From NCBI GenBank assembly GCA_900546795.1, contig UREG01000003.1, forward strand, positions 1 to 47,147: DNA of 47,147 nucleotides, in the 5' to 3' direction. The position numbers and the translations under genes are program-made. The notes under the pieces were generated by a model. The model made no database searches, had not been told where the DNA came from, and saw only the letters and a program-made list of their open reading frames with translations. Shown here piece by piece: positions 8,410 through 16,407 of this stretch. Within the stretch, counting starts at the first letter, position 1. Every line of letters starts with the position of its first letter. The DNA is from an uncultured Veillonellaceae bacterium. GTDB lineage: Bacteria; Bacillota; Negativicutes; Veillonellales; Megasphaeraceae.

Positions 8410-9520
8410 TAACCAAACGCTGAATTTGGTTCGTGCCTTCATAAATCTGCATGATTTTCGCATCACGCATATATTTTTCTACCGGGTATTCCTGAGAATA
8501 TCCATAACCGCCCAGTACCTGGACTGCATTGGTCGTAACTTCCATTGCCGTATCCGACGCAAAGCATTTTGCAATCGCCGCTTCCCGGCTAAATTCCATT
8601 CCCTGGTCTTTCATCCAGCAAGCCCGATATACGAGCAGGCGAGCAGCTTCTACTTTCATCGCCATATCCGCGATCATTGCCTGCACCATCTGGAAAGACG
8701 CGATCGGCTGGCCGAACTGTTTCCGTTCTTTGGAATATTTGCAGGCCGCTTCATACGCTGCCGCTGCAATCCCTACGGACACAGCGCCTACAAACGGACG
8801 GGCCGCATCGAGCGTATTCATTGCAATTCTAAAGCCCCGGCCTTCCCGGCCCAACCGGTTTTCTTCCGGCACAAAGCAATCGGTAAATACGAGTTCGCAG
8901 GTATTGGAAGCGCGTATCCCCATTTTGTGCTCCATTTTTCCAACCGTAAAGCCCGGCGTTCCTTTTTCAACGATGAATGCCGTCAGCCCGCGGATCCCTG
9001 CCGATTTTTTTGTATTGGCAAAAATAACGAATATATCCGCAATGCCGCCATTGGTAATGAAGCATTTTGTTCCGTTCAAAATATAGCCGCCTTCTACTTT
9101 CTGCGCAGAAGTTGCCACGGACCCTGCATCAGAACCGGCACCCGGCTCTGTCAAAGCAAATGCTGCCAGTTTCCCTTCATTGATAACGGAAAAATATTTC
9201 TGTTTCTGCTCTTCCGTTCCTGCCAGCACTACCGGATACGAAGCCAGCGCGTTTGCCGCTACCGTAGTGGCAACACCTGCGCAGCCTTTTCCCAATTCTT
9301 CATAAAGAGATGCAATCGTTACCGCATCCAGGCCCAAGCCGTCGTATTCTTCCGGGATCGCAACGCTCAGCAGCCCCATGTCTGCCATTTTTTCCAGCAG
9401 CCCTTCCTGGAGTATGCCTGTCTTGTCCATTTCTGCCGCATACGGAACGATTTCGGTCTGAACCAGTTCACGCACCAGTTCCTGTAATTCCGCCTGTTCT
9501 TCTGTAAATCCGAATTCCAT
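8387..9520 (-). CDS. acyl-CoA dehydrogenase (butyryl-CoA dehydrogenase type)
   Basis: 377 aa, standard length for a short-chain FAD acyl-CoA dehydrogenase. It shows the FAD signature FALTEPGAGSDAGS (about 122-135), CFITNGGIADIFVIFA (about 155-170) and QVLGGYGYSQEYPVEK (about 334-349). The catalytic base lies in IYEGTNQIQ (about 362-370). The enzyme oxidises acyl-CoA to enoyl-CoA, or in fermenters runs in reverse with an electron-transfer flavoprotein to make butyryl-CoA. No etfAB genes are near. It follows the two thioesterase genes with short spacing, so the three are probably co-transcribed. Its 3' end overlaps the pheST promoter. Confidence 0.92.
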   Translation of the reverse strand: MEFGFTEEQAELQELVRELVQTEIVPYAAEMDKTGILQEGLLEKMADMGLLSVAIPEEYDGLGLDAVTIASLYEELGKGCAGVATTVAANALASYPVVLAGTEEQKQKYFSVINEGKLAAFALTEPGAGSDAGSVATSAQKVEGGYILNGTKCFITNGGIADIFVIFANTKKSAGIRGLTAFIVEKGTPGFTVGKMEHKMGIRASNTCELVFTDCFVPEENRLGREGRGFRIAMNTLDAARPFVGAVSVGIAAAAYEAACKYSKERKQFGQPIASFQMVQAMIADMAMKVEAARLLVYRACWMKDQGMEFSREAAIAKCFASDTAMEVTTNAVQVLGGYGYSQEYPVEKYMRDAKIMQIYEGTNQIQRLVIANKTLY

Positions 9521-9544
9521 AGTATGTTCCTACCTCTCTTTATG

Positions 9545-10003
9545 TTATATTTCATCGGCCAGATTTGCTAGATCCAGCTTTTTTATTACAAAGAACGAAC
9601 CCTGCCCTTTTACTGCCAGTGTTCCTTCTTCATCTCTGAATTCACATTCGGTCACCATGGTCTTTTTGCCTTTATGAATGACCCGGCCTTCGCCATACAA
9701 ATAGGTATTCTTCTGCACCGGCCGGATATAATTGCAATGCAGGGATATGGTAACCAGAATATATCCATACGCCCGGCAGGCCCAGCCCATCACAATATCG
9801 GAAAACGCGCCTAATACGCCGCCATGGACGGTTCCCAGCCGATTGATATGCGTTTTTTCATCGATATAGATTCGGAACCGGCTTCTGCCGCCTTCGAGCG
9901 CAAGCAGCTCACAGCCCATAAAATCGAGAAACGGATCTCTCGGCATGGTCTTGGCTACAAAATCCTTTAATTCCGGAGCAATGCCTTCTTCACACACTTT
10001 CAT
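9545..10003 (-). CDS. PaaI-like hotdog-fold thioesterase (second of a tandem pair)
   Basis: 152 aa, a single hotdog domain. The active-site segment is GTVHGGVLGAFSDIVMGWA (about 58-76), with HGG followed by an acidic residue (D) at the catalytic helix as in PaaI/YdiI enzymes. The end GQGSFFVI closes the fold. Members hydrolyse acyl-CoA thioesters in the cytosol. The start ATG overlaps the stop of the upstream paralogue by 4 bases (ATGA), indicating translational coupling. An acyl-CoA dehydrogenase follows after 24 bases, suggesting a shared acyl-CoA substrate. Exact specificity is unknown. Confidence 0.8.
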   Translation of the reverse strand: MKVCEEGIAPELKDFVAKTMPRDPFLDFMGCELLALEGGRSRFRIYIDEKTHINRLGTVHGGVLGAFSDIVMGWACRAYGYILVTISLHCNYIRPVQKNTYLYGEGRVIHKGKKTMVTECEFRDEEGTLAVKGQGSFFVIKKLDLANLADEI

Positions 10004-10431
10004 GCCTCGGCGCCCTCCTTTGGTTCGATGACAAAAAACGTTCCCTTCGCATACCCAAGATGCCGGCCGTTTTCATCATAAAAATCGCAGGTGCAAACCA
10101 TCGTTTTCCTGCCGTTATGCACAACTGCTGCCTTTGCCAGTATCCGGCAGTCTACCTGTACCGCCGCCAAATAATTGAGCGATAAATCCAGTGATACTAC
10201 CGGCTTGCCCAAACTGTAGCAGGCAACGCCCATCGCTGAATCTGCCAGCGCATACAGCCCGCCGCCATGCATGATCCCTTTGCCATTGGCAAAGTTTTCT
10301 TTTTTCGGATAAAAAGAAAGTTCCGCTCTGCCGCCCTCTTCGATCCGTTCAATCCGAAAATCCATGTACGCGTCAAACGGATTCTCATGGAGCTGCCAGT
10401 TGACCTCCTCCAAATCCACTTTCATATCCAA
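10000..10431 (-). CDS. PaaI-like hotdog-fold thioesterase (first of a tandem pair)
   Basis: 143 aa with the same layout as its neighbour. GIMHGGGLYALADSAMGVA (about 54-72) is the HGG catalytic helix with D, and AKGTFFVIEP ends the fold. The second half HNGRKTMVCTCDFYDENG aligns visibly with HKGKKTMVTECEFRDEEG of the downstream protein, so the pair arose by tandem duplication. Hotdog enzymes work as dimers or tetramers, and a hetero-oligomer of the two is possible but unproven. It has a strong RBS (AGGAGG) and its own promoter at 10462-10490. Confidence 0.8.
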   Translation of the reverse strand: MDMKVDLEEVNWQLHENPFDAYMDFRIERIEEGGRAELSFYPKKENFANGKGIMHGGGLYALADSAMGVACYSLGKPVVSLDLSLNYLAAVQVDCRILAKAAVVHNGRKTMVCTCDFYDENGRHLGYAKGTFFVIEPKEGAEA

Positions 10432-10461
10432 ACACCTCCTATGTGCGGATATAACGCTTTC

Positions 10462-10490
10462 ATTCTACTATAGAGGTACTTTTCCGTCAA
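10462..10490 (-). promoter_or_regulatory. promoter of the thioesterase/acyl-CoA dehydrogenase operon
   Basis: Minus strand TTGACG (10485-10490), 17-base spacer, TAGAAT (10462-10467). It lies about 30 bases upstream of the first thioesterase start. The stretch 10491-10612 up to the RNA terminator holds nothing recognisable. Confidence 0.75.
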
Positions 10491-10612
10491 ACATAAATTC
10501 TGCAAATATACGTTTTAACCGCAATCTCTTTGCTTCCATTTCTTCTGCGATATGCCCGCCAGAATCTCCTTTCCCAGCGAAAGTTCTTTACCTTACTCGG
10601 TTCCATAATAAC

Positions 10613-10648
10613 AAAAAGAACGACATGCTTTCGCACATCGTTCTTTTT
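10613..10648 (-). terminator. terminator of the structured RNA
   Basis: Stem GAACGATGTGC / GCATGTCGTTC closed by a GAAA tetraloop, followed on the minus strand by TTTTT. All eleven base pairs form, two of them G-U. Confidence 0.88.
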
Positions 10649-10848
10649 TACATGCCTGACCTGGTCTTTACCCCCACACTCGCCTGCTGGGACTTTAGCT
10701 ACTAAGAGTTAACTCCTCACGACTCGCCCTCTCGCTTTTTGCGGCAGGTCTTACTTCTAGGCCGCACTATGATCAGAATCAGCTTTGGATTCCTTACGTG
10801 GATCGCTTCGCCTGCGACTGGCATCGACTTTCAACCACAGCACATGCA
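10613..10848 (-). ncRNA. stand-alone structured RNA, unassigned (6S RNA is one candidate)
   Basis: A roughly 235-nt transcript unit without a protein gene. It has a consensus promoter (10855-10883) and ends in a strong terminator (10613-10648). Its ends can pair: 5' CATG..TGGTT against 3' GACCA..CATG. Internal hairpins include GCGGC/GCCGC (loop CTAGAAGTAAGACCT) and GAATC/GATTC. Size, closing stem and isolated position would fit 6S RNA, but I cannot confirm its signature. It lacks SRP (GGAAGCAGC), RNase P (GAGGAAAGTCC) and tmRNA hallmarks. GC content is higher than in the flanking spacers. Confidence 0.55.
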
Positions 10849-10854
10849 GGATTT

Positions 10855-10883
10855 ATTATACAAACAGCCTTCGTCCGCGTCAA
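10855..10883 (-). promoter_or_regulatory. promoter of the structured RNA
   Basis: Minus strand TTGACG (10878-10883), 17-base spacer, perfect TATAAT (10855-10860). It lies just downstream of the cspA terminator and is not followed by any ribosome site with an open frame. Confidence 0.82.
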
Positions 10884-10894
10884 TATGCCGGATA

Positions 10895-10923
10895 AAGAAA
10901 AAAGCCCAGTTCCCTGGGCTTTT
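10895..10923 (-). terminator. terminator of the cold-shock gene
   Basis: Stem AAAAGCCCAG / CTGGGCTTTT with a four-base loop, followed by a T-rich tract on the minus strand. It lies 37 bases after the cold-shock gene stop. Confidence 0.85.
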
Positions 10924-10960
10924 GATAGTTTCTGTGAGCAAATTATATTTTCAAGCTTAA

Positions 10961-11158
10961 TTAAGCTTTGTAAACATTAGCTGCTTGAGGTCCACGAGCA
11001 CCATCAACGATTTCAAATTCAACTTCCTGACCTTCCGTCAAGGATTTGAAACCTTCTTCCTGGATTGCGGAGAAATGTACGAAAACGTCACCGCCGTCTT
11101 CTCTTTCAATGAATCCATAACCTTTTTCTGCACTAAACCATTTTACTTTACCGCGCAT
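10961..11158 (-). CDS. cold-shock domain protein (CspA family)
   Basis: 65 aa, one cold-shock domain, the usual size. RNP1 is KGYGFIE (about 12-18) and RNP2 is DVFVHFSAI (about 24-32). It binds single-stranded RNA and DNA and acts as an RNA chaperone. The ATG follows a strong AGGAGG site. The 5' UTR is about 50 bases, so no long cold-shock thermosensor leader is evident. It has its own promoter and terminator (monocistronic). Confidence 0.96.
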   Translation of the reverse strand: MRGKVKWFSAEKGYGFIEREDGGDVFVHFSAIQEEGFKSLTEGQEVEFEIVDGARGPQAANVYKA

Positions 11159-11217
11159 TTAAAACTCCTCCTGACAATAAACAACATGCAGCTACTAAAT
11201 TTCTGTAGCATACTATG

Positions 11218-11246
11218 ATACTATCACAAACATACACCTATGTCAA
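11218..11246 (-). promoter_or_regulatory. promoter of the cold-shock gene
   Basis: Minus strand TTGACA (11241-11246), 17-base spacer, TAGTAT (11218-11223). Confidence 0.8.
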
Positions 11247-11327
11247 TGAAACATTGCACTTTAGGCATATAAAGCACCCCGTTTTTTAGCCCGCGCCAAA
11301 AATCCCGCAGCCGCTCCCTCACCTGCA

Positions 11328-11356
11328 GCAAAAGCCTCTGTCCAAGACAGGGGCTT
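11328..11356 (-). terminator. terminator of the amino-acid ABC transporter operon
   Basis: Stem AAGCCCCTGTC / GACAGAGGCTT (one G-U pair) directly after the ATPase stop codon, followed by a short TTTT on the minus strand. The weak T-run lowers confidence. Confidence 0.6.
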
Positions 11357-11360
11357 CTTT

Positions 11361-12083
11361 TTACAGTATCTTTGACAAAAACAATTTTGTCCGTTCTTCT
11401 TTTGGATTCGAGAACAATTCGTTCGGTTCGCCTTCTTCCACCAGTACGCCGCCGTCCAGGAAAAGAACCCGCGTGCCAACTTCTTTGGCAAAGCCCATTT
11501 CGTGCGTTACCACGACCATGGTCATGCCTTCATGAGCCAATTCTTTCATAACGTCCAATACTTCATGAACCATTTCCGGGTCCAGCGCCGACGTCGGTTC
11601 GTCAAACAGCATTACTTTCGGCTTCATCGCCAGAGCACGCGCGATCGCCACCCGCTGCTGCTGTCCGCCGGAAAGCTGTTCCGGATAGGCCTGCGCTTTA
11701 TCTGCCAGCCCGACTTTATCCAATAACTGCAGCGCGGTTTCTTTCGCTTCCGCTTCCAATACCTTTTTTACTTTGATCGGCGCCAGCATAATATTTTCCA
11801 GCACGGTCATATGAGGAAACAAATTGAACCGCTGGAACACCATGCCGACTTCTTTGCGCACTTCATTGATATTATCCGCATTCGTCAGGCTCATGCCATC
11901 GACAATAATTTCGCCGGAAGTCGGCGTTTCCAAATAATTCATGCACCGGAGAACCGTACTTTTGCCGGATCCGGAAGGGTCGATGATTACCACTACCTCT
12001 TTTTGCTCGATCTGCAGATCAATCCCTTTGATTACATGCAAGTCTTTAAATTTTTTATGCAAATTTCTAATTTCTATCATCAT
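11361..12083 (-). CDS. polar amino-acid ABC transporter ATP-binding protein (GlnQ-like)
   Basis: 240 aa, full length for the GlnQ/HisP family. It has the signature LSGGQQQRVAIARAL (about 133-147) and Walker B VMLFDEPTSALDPE (about 157-170), plus the H-loop VVTHEMGFA. The Walker A reads IIDPSGSGKST (about 33-43): the first glycine of GxxxxGKS is replaced by aspartate (codon GAC). The lysine and serine are intact, so ATP binding is probably retained but may be affected. The gene overlaps the upstream permease by 17 bases. No periplasmic binding-protein gene lies beside it, so the binding protein must be encoded elsewhere. Confidence 0.9.
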   Translation of the reverse strand: MMIEIRNLHKKFKDLHVIKGIDLQIEQKEVVVIIDPSGSGKSTVLRCMNYLETPTSGEIIVDGMSLTNADNINEVRKEVGMVFQRFNLFPHMTVLENIMLAPIKVKKVLEAEAKETALQLLDKVGLADKAQAYPEQLSGGQQQRVAIARALAMKPKVMLFDEPTSALDPEMVHEVLDVMKELAHEGMTMVVVTHEMGFAKEVGTRVLFLDGGVLVEEGEPNELFSNPKEERTKLFLSKIL

Positions 12084-12744
12084 CTGTTTTACACCGCCGT
12101 TCTAAATACGCTACCAACCGGGAAATAGAAAGGGTCATCACTAAATAAATCAGTGCTACGGACGTCCAGATTTCAAAAGAACCATACGTTTTTGCAATGA
12201 TCAGCTGTCCGCGCCGCGTCAATTCTTCAAAGCCGATTACCGATACCAGCGACGTTTCTTTGAGCATCGCGATAAATTCATTGCCCAGCGGCGGAATGAT
12301 CCGTTTAAAAGCCTGCGGCAAAATAATAAACCGCATCGTCTGCCACCAGCTCATCCCCAAAGACCGGCCCGCTTCCATCTGTCCTTTATCAATCGACTGG
12401 ATACCGGCACGGAAAATTTCTGCCACATACGCGCCGCTGTTGATACTGCACGCCGTTACCGCAGCTACCAACGGCTCAATCCGCGTACCGATGATCATCG
12501 GCAACGCAAAATAAATCAAGAAAATCTGCACCAAAAGCGGCGTCCCGCGGATTACATCGATATATACCAGCGCCAGACCTTTCGCAATTTTTATATTGGA
12601 AAGACGGCAAATGCTCAATATAAGACCTAATAAAAAACCGCAGGCTACGCTGAACATCGTAATTTCTACGGTTACGACAGCACCTTGCAGCAGCAGAGGC
12701 AGGCTGTCTACAATTAGTTGGAAATCAAATCCCATGTTACTCAC
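12067..12744 (-). CDS. polar amino-acid ABC transporter permease
   Basis: 225 aa, HisM/GlnP-type inner-membrane permease with about five hydrophobic segments. The cytoplasmic EAA loop is EAGRSLGMSWWQTMRF (about 142-157), followed by ILPQAFKRIIPPLGNE, which docks on the ATPase. It starts at an ATG behind GAGGTGAG and has its own promoter at 12787-12815. The first gene of a two-gene operon with the ATPase. Such systems import polar amino acids as a homodimeric permease with two ATPase subunits, but the substrate cannot be told from sequence. Confidence 0.9.
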   Translation of the reverse strand: MSNMGFDFQLIVDSLPLLLQGAVVTVEITMFSVACGFLLGLILSICRLSNIKIAKGLALVYIDVIRGTPLLVQIFLIYFALPMIIGTRIEPLVAAVTACSINSGAYVAEIFRAGIQSIDKGQMEAGRSLGMSWWQTMRFIILPQAFKRIIPPLGNEFIAMLKETSLVSVIGFEELTRRGQLIIAKTYGSFEIWTSVALIYLVMTLSISRLVAYLERRCKTDDDRN

Positions 12745-12786
12745 CTCAACAATTTTAATATAAATCCAATCTCTGATTACTTGATA

Positions 12787-12815
12787 AGTATACTTGCATT
12801 TTTATTCTCTGTCAA
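12787..12815 (-). promoter_or_regulatory. promoter of the amino-acid ABC transporter operon
   Basis: Minus strand TTGACA (12810-12815), 17-base spacer, TATACT (12787-12792). Confidence 0.8.
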
Positions 12816-12837
12816 CATATTTTTATTCACAAATATG

Positions 12838-12870
12838 AAAAAAGATACAGAAAAGTTTTCTCCTTTTCTG
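12838..12870 (-). terminator. probable terminator of the aminotransferase gene
   Basis: Stem CAGAAAAG / CTTTTCTG (12848-12855, 12863-12870) followed on the minus strand by TATCTTTTTT. It lies 30 bases past the aminotransferase stop. Confidence 0.55.
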
Positions 12871-12899
12871 CACCTTTTTCCTATTGAAAATCCTTATAT

Positions 12900-14075
12900 T
12901 TACTCAGAAAATAACTTTCCCAGCACGCGGATTCCGCGGTCGATATCTTCTTCTGACATATGCGTAAAATTAAGCCGCAATGTATGATGATTCCCGCCTT
13001 CTGCATAAAACGCGGTGCCCGGTACATAAACGACTCCGTTTTCTATCGCACTGCTGATTTTTTCTGTCGCATTGATCGTTTCCGGCAGTTCTACCCAAAA
13101 GAAAAAGCCTCCGGCCGGTTTTACCCATTTTGCCTGCTTGGGGAAATACTGGTGCAGCGCGCTGTCCATCGCATCCCGCCGCGCTTTGTATACCTTGCAG
13201 ATCGCCGCTACATGGTCGTTCATATCGTATCGGCTCATATATTCCGCCGCCGCTTCCTGCGTAGGATTGGCCGAGTGGATATCTGCCCCTTCTTTCAATA
13301 CGGTAAACAGGGAAATCAGCTCTTTTCCTGCCGCCAGCCAGCCGATCCGCATACCGGGAGCCAGCGTTTTAGAAAAGCTTCCCAGAAAAATCGTCCGCCC
13401 CTGCGTATCCAGTTCCAGCAGCGAAGGAAGCTCTTCCTTGTCATAGTTTAATTCGCTGTACGGCGCATCGTCGATAACGGCTACATCGTACCGGTCCGCC
13501 AATTCCATCAGCGCTTTTCTCCGCGCCAGGCTCCACCGTTTTCCCGTTGGATTTTGAAAATCGGTAATGACGTAAATAAATTTTATCCGGCTGTTTTCTG
13601 CCAAGATTGCCTCCAGCGCTTCCGGAATCATACCGTCTTTATCGGAGGGAACCGCCTTTAATTCCGCTCCGTAGCTTTTAAATACATTCAGCGCATCTAC
13701 ATAGGAAGGAGATTCAATCAGCACCATATCTCCTTCGTCCAAAAAAGCCCGTCCGGCCAGATCAATGCCTTGCTGCGATCCGTTGGTAATAATGATCTGT
13801 TCTTTATCCACGCAGCCTTTGTGCAGCTGAGCCATTCGCCGGCTGATTTGCTCCCGCAGCCGGGCCGACCCTGCCGTATCGCTGTACCGCAGAATCTGTT
13901 CTCCCTGACCGGCCACTACTTCCTTCATAATTTCGCCCAATTCCCGGCAAGGAAACAGCGATTCGTCCGGCAGACCGCCTGCAAACGATATGCAGGATTT
14001 TCCATTGGCAGCGGCCAGCATCTGTCCAATTGCCGATCTTGTTGTCCGCTGCGCTCTTCTTGAAAACTTCATCAT
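12900..14075 (-). CDS. PLP-dependent aminotransferase (2-aminoadipate/aromatic type, class I/II)
   Basis: 391 aa, fold type I aminotransferase of the LysN/AraT group related to the MocR effector domain but without a DNA-binding domain. Key motifs are ISFAGGLPDESLFP at the N terminus, DFQNPTGKRWS (about 168-178) and DDAPYSEL. The PLP-binding lysine is in LGSFSKTLAPGMRIGW (about 231-246). It transfers amino groups between an amino acid and 2-oxoglutarate. Two ATGs occur in tandem, and the second (14072) lies at better distance (6 bases) from AAGGAG. It sits downstream of the dehydrogenase with 19 bases between, perhaps an operon. Confidence 0.88.
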   Translation of the reverse strand: MMKFSRRAQRTTRSAIGQMLAAANGKSCISFAGGLPDESLFPCRELGEIMKEVVAGQGEQILRYSDTAGSARLREQISRRMAQLHKGCVDKEQIIITNGSQQGIDLAGRAFLDEGDMVLIESPSYVDALNVFKSYGAELKAVPSDKDGMIPEALEAILAENSRIKFIYVITDFQNPTGKRWSLARRKALMELADRYDVAVIDDAPYSELNYDKEELPSLLELDTQGRTIFLGSFSKTLAPGMRIGWLAAGKELISLFTVLKEGADIHSANPTQEAAAEYMSRYDMNDHVAAICKVYKARRDAMDSALHQYFPKQAKWVKPAGGFFFWVELPETINATEKISSAIENGVVYVPGTAFYAEGGNHHTLRLNFTHMSEEDIDRGIRVLGKLFSE

Positions 14076-14094
14076 AAACTCCTTAGCAATACCC

Positions 14095-15168
14095 TTATCC
14101 CTGATAGCTTTCTACATACCGGAAAGCTTCTTTCATCCGTTCCGCGCTTACTTCATAAGGAACGATCTCCATATCATAGCTATGGAGCGCTTTGTCAATA
14201 ATAAAATCAATATCGGCTTCTTCTACCTGCACCTCTTTGATCGATACAGGCAAGCCAATCGCTTTCATAAATTTCCAGGTTTTTGCAAACGCTTCTTCCT
14301 GCTTGTCTACTGCCAGCAAAATCAGTACGCCGTACGATACGACCGCGCCATGCAGCGGGTGTTCCGCCGCTTTGGATTTTTCTGCCAGTCCATAGCCGAC
14401 TGCGTGCCCAATCGATCCGTTATACGGCGAATCCAGGAAATTGGATACGAGCCCGGTCGTCACCAATACATGCAGCGCCGCTTCTTCCACCGCAGTCGTA
14501 ACCGTTCCTGCCAGGCAGTCCCGATAGGCTTCTTCCCCGCAAGCCAGCACGGCTTCGGCGCACATCGGGGAAAGCTGGAGCCCCACCTGGTTTTCATAAT
14601 TCACCGCCAGTCCCCGAGTCGTAAAGCGCGGCTCGTAGCCTTTCGCAATGGTATCGCCCATACCTGCCCAAATATATTTTATCGGCGCAGAAGCAATGAT
14701 ATCCATATTGATAAACGCATGAACAGGCGGCCGCTTCAAATCCATGACCCCGGTATTGACATGATCGGTCGTATACAAAACGGATACAGCCGAAACGTCG
14801 GCGCAGGTAGATGCGATGGTCGGGAACGTAAATACCGGTTTATCCAACATATCTGCCGCTCCTTTTGCCGTATCGATAACTTTTCCTCCGCCTACGGCAA
14901 ACACCATATCCGCCGCTTGTACTTCCGGCATCTCGGTCAGACGCTTCATATATTCTTCCGCAGATTCCCCGCCGTAATATACGGTGCCGGTAAATTGGAA
15001 CCCCTGTGCTTCTCCGGCTTTGCGAATCATGTCTTCACAAGCAGCTATACCGATTTTGCCGCCAATAATAACAATTTTATCACCGCAGCCTCCGCATACA
15101 GCTCTCATCATCTCGTAGACTTCCGCCCGGCCGATAGTATAGCCCGGAAGGTGTTTTGTGTTCATCAT
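14095..15168 (-). CDS. iron-containing alcohol/glycerol dehydrogenase family protein
   Basis: About 357 aa, a group III metal-dependent dehydrogenase of the GldA type. The NAD-binding GGGKVIDTAKGAAD (about 98-111 of the longer frame) and metal-site histidines in SIGHAVGYG and HPLHGAVVSYG are visible. Members reduce or oxidise glycerol, 1,2-propanediol or related hydroxy compounds. The open frame extends to a TTG at 15183, but GGGGGA then lies inside the frame at ideal distance from the ATG at 15168, which I prefer. The substrate is uncertain: a glycerol dehydrogenase is the simplest reading, but sn-glycerol-1-phosphate dehydrogenase-like paralogues exist. Confidence 0.82.
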   Translation of the reverse strand: MMNTKHLPGYTIGRAEVYEMMRAVCGGCGDKIVIIGGKIGIAACEDMIRKAGEAQGFQFTGTVYYGGESAEEYMKRLTEMPEVQAADMVFAVGGGKVIDTAKGAADMLDKPVFTFPTIASTCADVSAVSVLYTTDHVNTGVMDLKRPPVHAFINMDIIASAPIKYIWAGMGDTIAKGYEPRFTTRGLAVNYENQVGLQLSPMCAEAVLACGEEAYRDCLAGTVTTAVEEAALHVLVTTGLVSNFLDSPYNGSIGHAVGYGLAEKSKAAEHPLHGAVVSYGVLILLAVDKQEEAFAKTWKFMKAIGLPVSIKEVQVEEADIDFIIDKALHSYDMEIVPYEVSAERMKEAFRYVESYQG

Positions 15169-15189
15169 CGTAATATCCCCCAATATGTT

Positions 15190-16407
15190 TTATTCATAAT
15201 GCAATGCATCAATCGGATTGAGTTTTGCCGCCTTCTGTGCCGGATAGAGCCCAAACACCAGTCCAATCACAACGGAAAAGAAGAAAGATCCTATCATCGG
15301 CGCTGCCGTGAGCACCGTGTTGAGCTCGCTGAATTGGCTGATCAGATAGGAAGCGGCAATTCCCAGTATGATACCCATTATACCGCCTATCACGCTGATT
15401 ACAATAGACTCAATCAAAAATTGTGTGATAATCGTTCGGTATGTCGCCCCCAAGGCTTTGCGTATCCCAATCTCCCGCGTCCGTTCTGTTACGGAAACCA
15501 GCATGATATTCATGATCCCTATACCGCCGACTAAAAGCGAAATAGCTGCCACGCTTCCCAAAAACAGGGTTAAGGTCTGCGTCGTTTCCATCACCGTTTC
15601 CAGTACGGACGCCATATTCTGAATATTGAAATCATCGTCGGCTTCCGCTTTTATTTTATGCCGCACCCGCAGCAAATTGCTGATATCTTCCTGAACCTGA
15701 TCCATTTGATCAGCATCTTTTGCCGTCAGCACAATAGAATTTAAATAATCGATCGCCAGCATACGCTCCTGCGCCGTCGTATAAGGCACCAGCAAAATAT
15801 CGTCCTGATCCTGTCCCATGCCGCCGGTTCCTTTGCTTTCCAGTACACCGATGATTTTAAACGGATCGTTATTGATACGCATATCTTCCCCAATGGGGCT
15901 CGTATCGCCGAACAATTCTTTCGCTACCGTTTTCCCCAGCACTACGACCCGGGCCCGGGACTGAACATGCCGATTCGTGATAAATTGTCCTTCTTCTACA
16001 TTCAAATCCCGGATAAATGCATAGTCCGGATTGACGCCGTACGTGGTAGTCGTCCAGTTTTTATTTTTTGCAACCGCCAAAAACGACCGTGATACGACCG
16101 GCGAGGCAGCCTGCACCGAATCCAGTTTTGACAACGCTTCAAAATCGTTTACTTTCAGCGTCTGCATCGTTCCCGGCGAAGGGCGCACGCCCGGTGTCCT
16201 CGGCGCTCCCGGATATACGAGCAGCAAATTGCTTCCCAGGCTGGAAATAGAACTTTCGATCTGCGCCCGTACGCCCATGCCAATCGAAACCAGCGCGATA
16301 ACAGCTGCCACGCCGATAATAATCCCCAGCATCGTCAGGAGCGACCGCATTTTATTGGAAATCAGCGCTTGCAGCGCCATTGTCATGCTTTCCCAAAACA
16401 TAGCCAT
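15190..16407 (-). CDS. MacB-type ABC exporter permease
   Basis: 405 aa with one N-terminal membrane helix (about 15-40), a large extracytoplasmic MacB-PCD domain (about 45-270) and three C-terminal helices in the FtsX domain. The hallmark GGIGIMNIMLVSVTERTREI (about 290-309) is followed by GIRKALGA. Permeases of this type use ATP hydrolysis in the cytoplasm to drive mechanical movement of periplasmic domains. Immediately downstream of the ATPase and membrane-fusion protein genes, so it is the third gene of a macAB-like operon. In MacB proper the ATPase is fused, while here it is a separate gene. Confidence 0.9.
   Translation of the reverse strand: MAMFWESMTMALQALISNKMRSLLTMLGIIIGVAAVIALVSIGMGVRAQIESSISSLGSNLLLVYPGAPRTPGVRPSPGTMQTLKVNDFEALSKLDSVQAASPVVSRSFLAVAKNKNWTTTTYGVNPDYAFIRDLNVEEGQFITNRHVQSRARVVVLGKTVAKELFGDTSPIGEDMRINNDPFKIIGVLESKGTGGMGQDQDDILLVPYTTAQERMLAIDYLNSIVLTAKDADQMDQVQEDISNLLRVRHKIKAEADDDFNIQNMASVLETVMETTQTLTLFLGSVAAISLLVGGIGIMNIMLVSVTERTREIGIRKALGATYRTIITQFLIESIVISVIGGIMGIILGIAASYLISQFSELNTVLTAAPMIGSFFFSVVIGLVFGLYPAQKAAKLNPIDALHYE

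Noticed and set aside
11261..11491. 76-codon open frame on the minus strand overlapping the ABC ATPase end
   Set aside because: Overlaps the true ATPase in another frame and the terminator; no ribosome site.
13990..15534. 514-codon open frame on the plus strand
   Set aside because: It runs antisense across the ends of three well-supported genes (aminotransferase, dehydrogenase, MacB permease) and has no recognisable domain.
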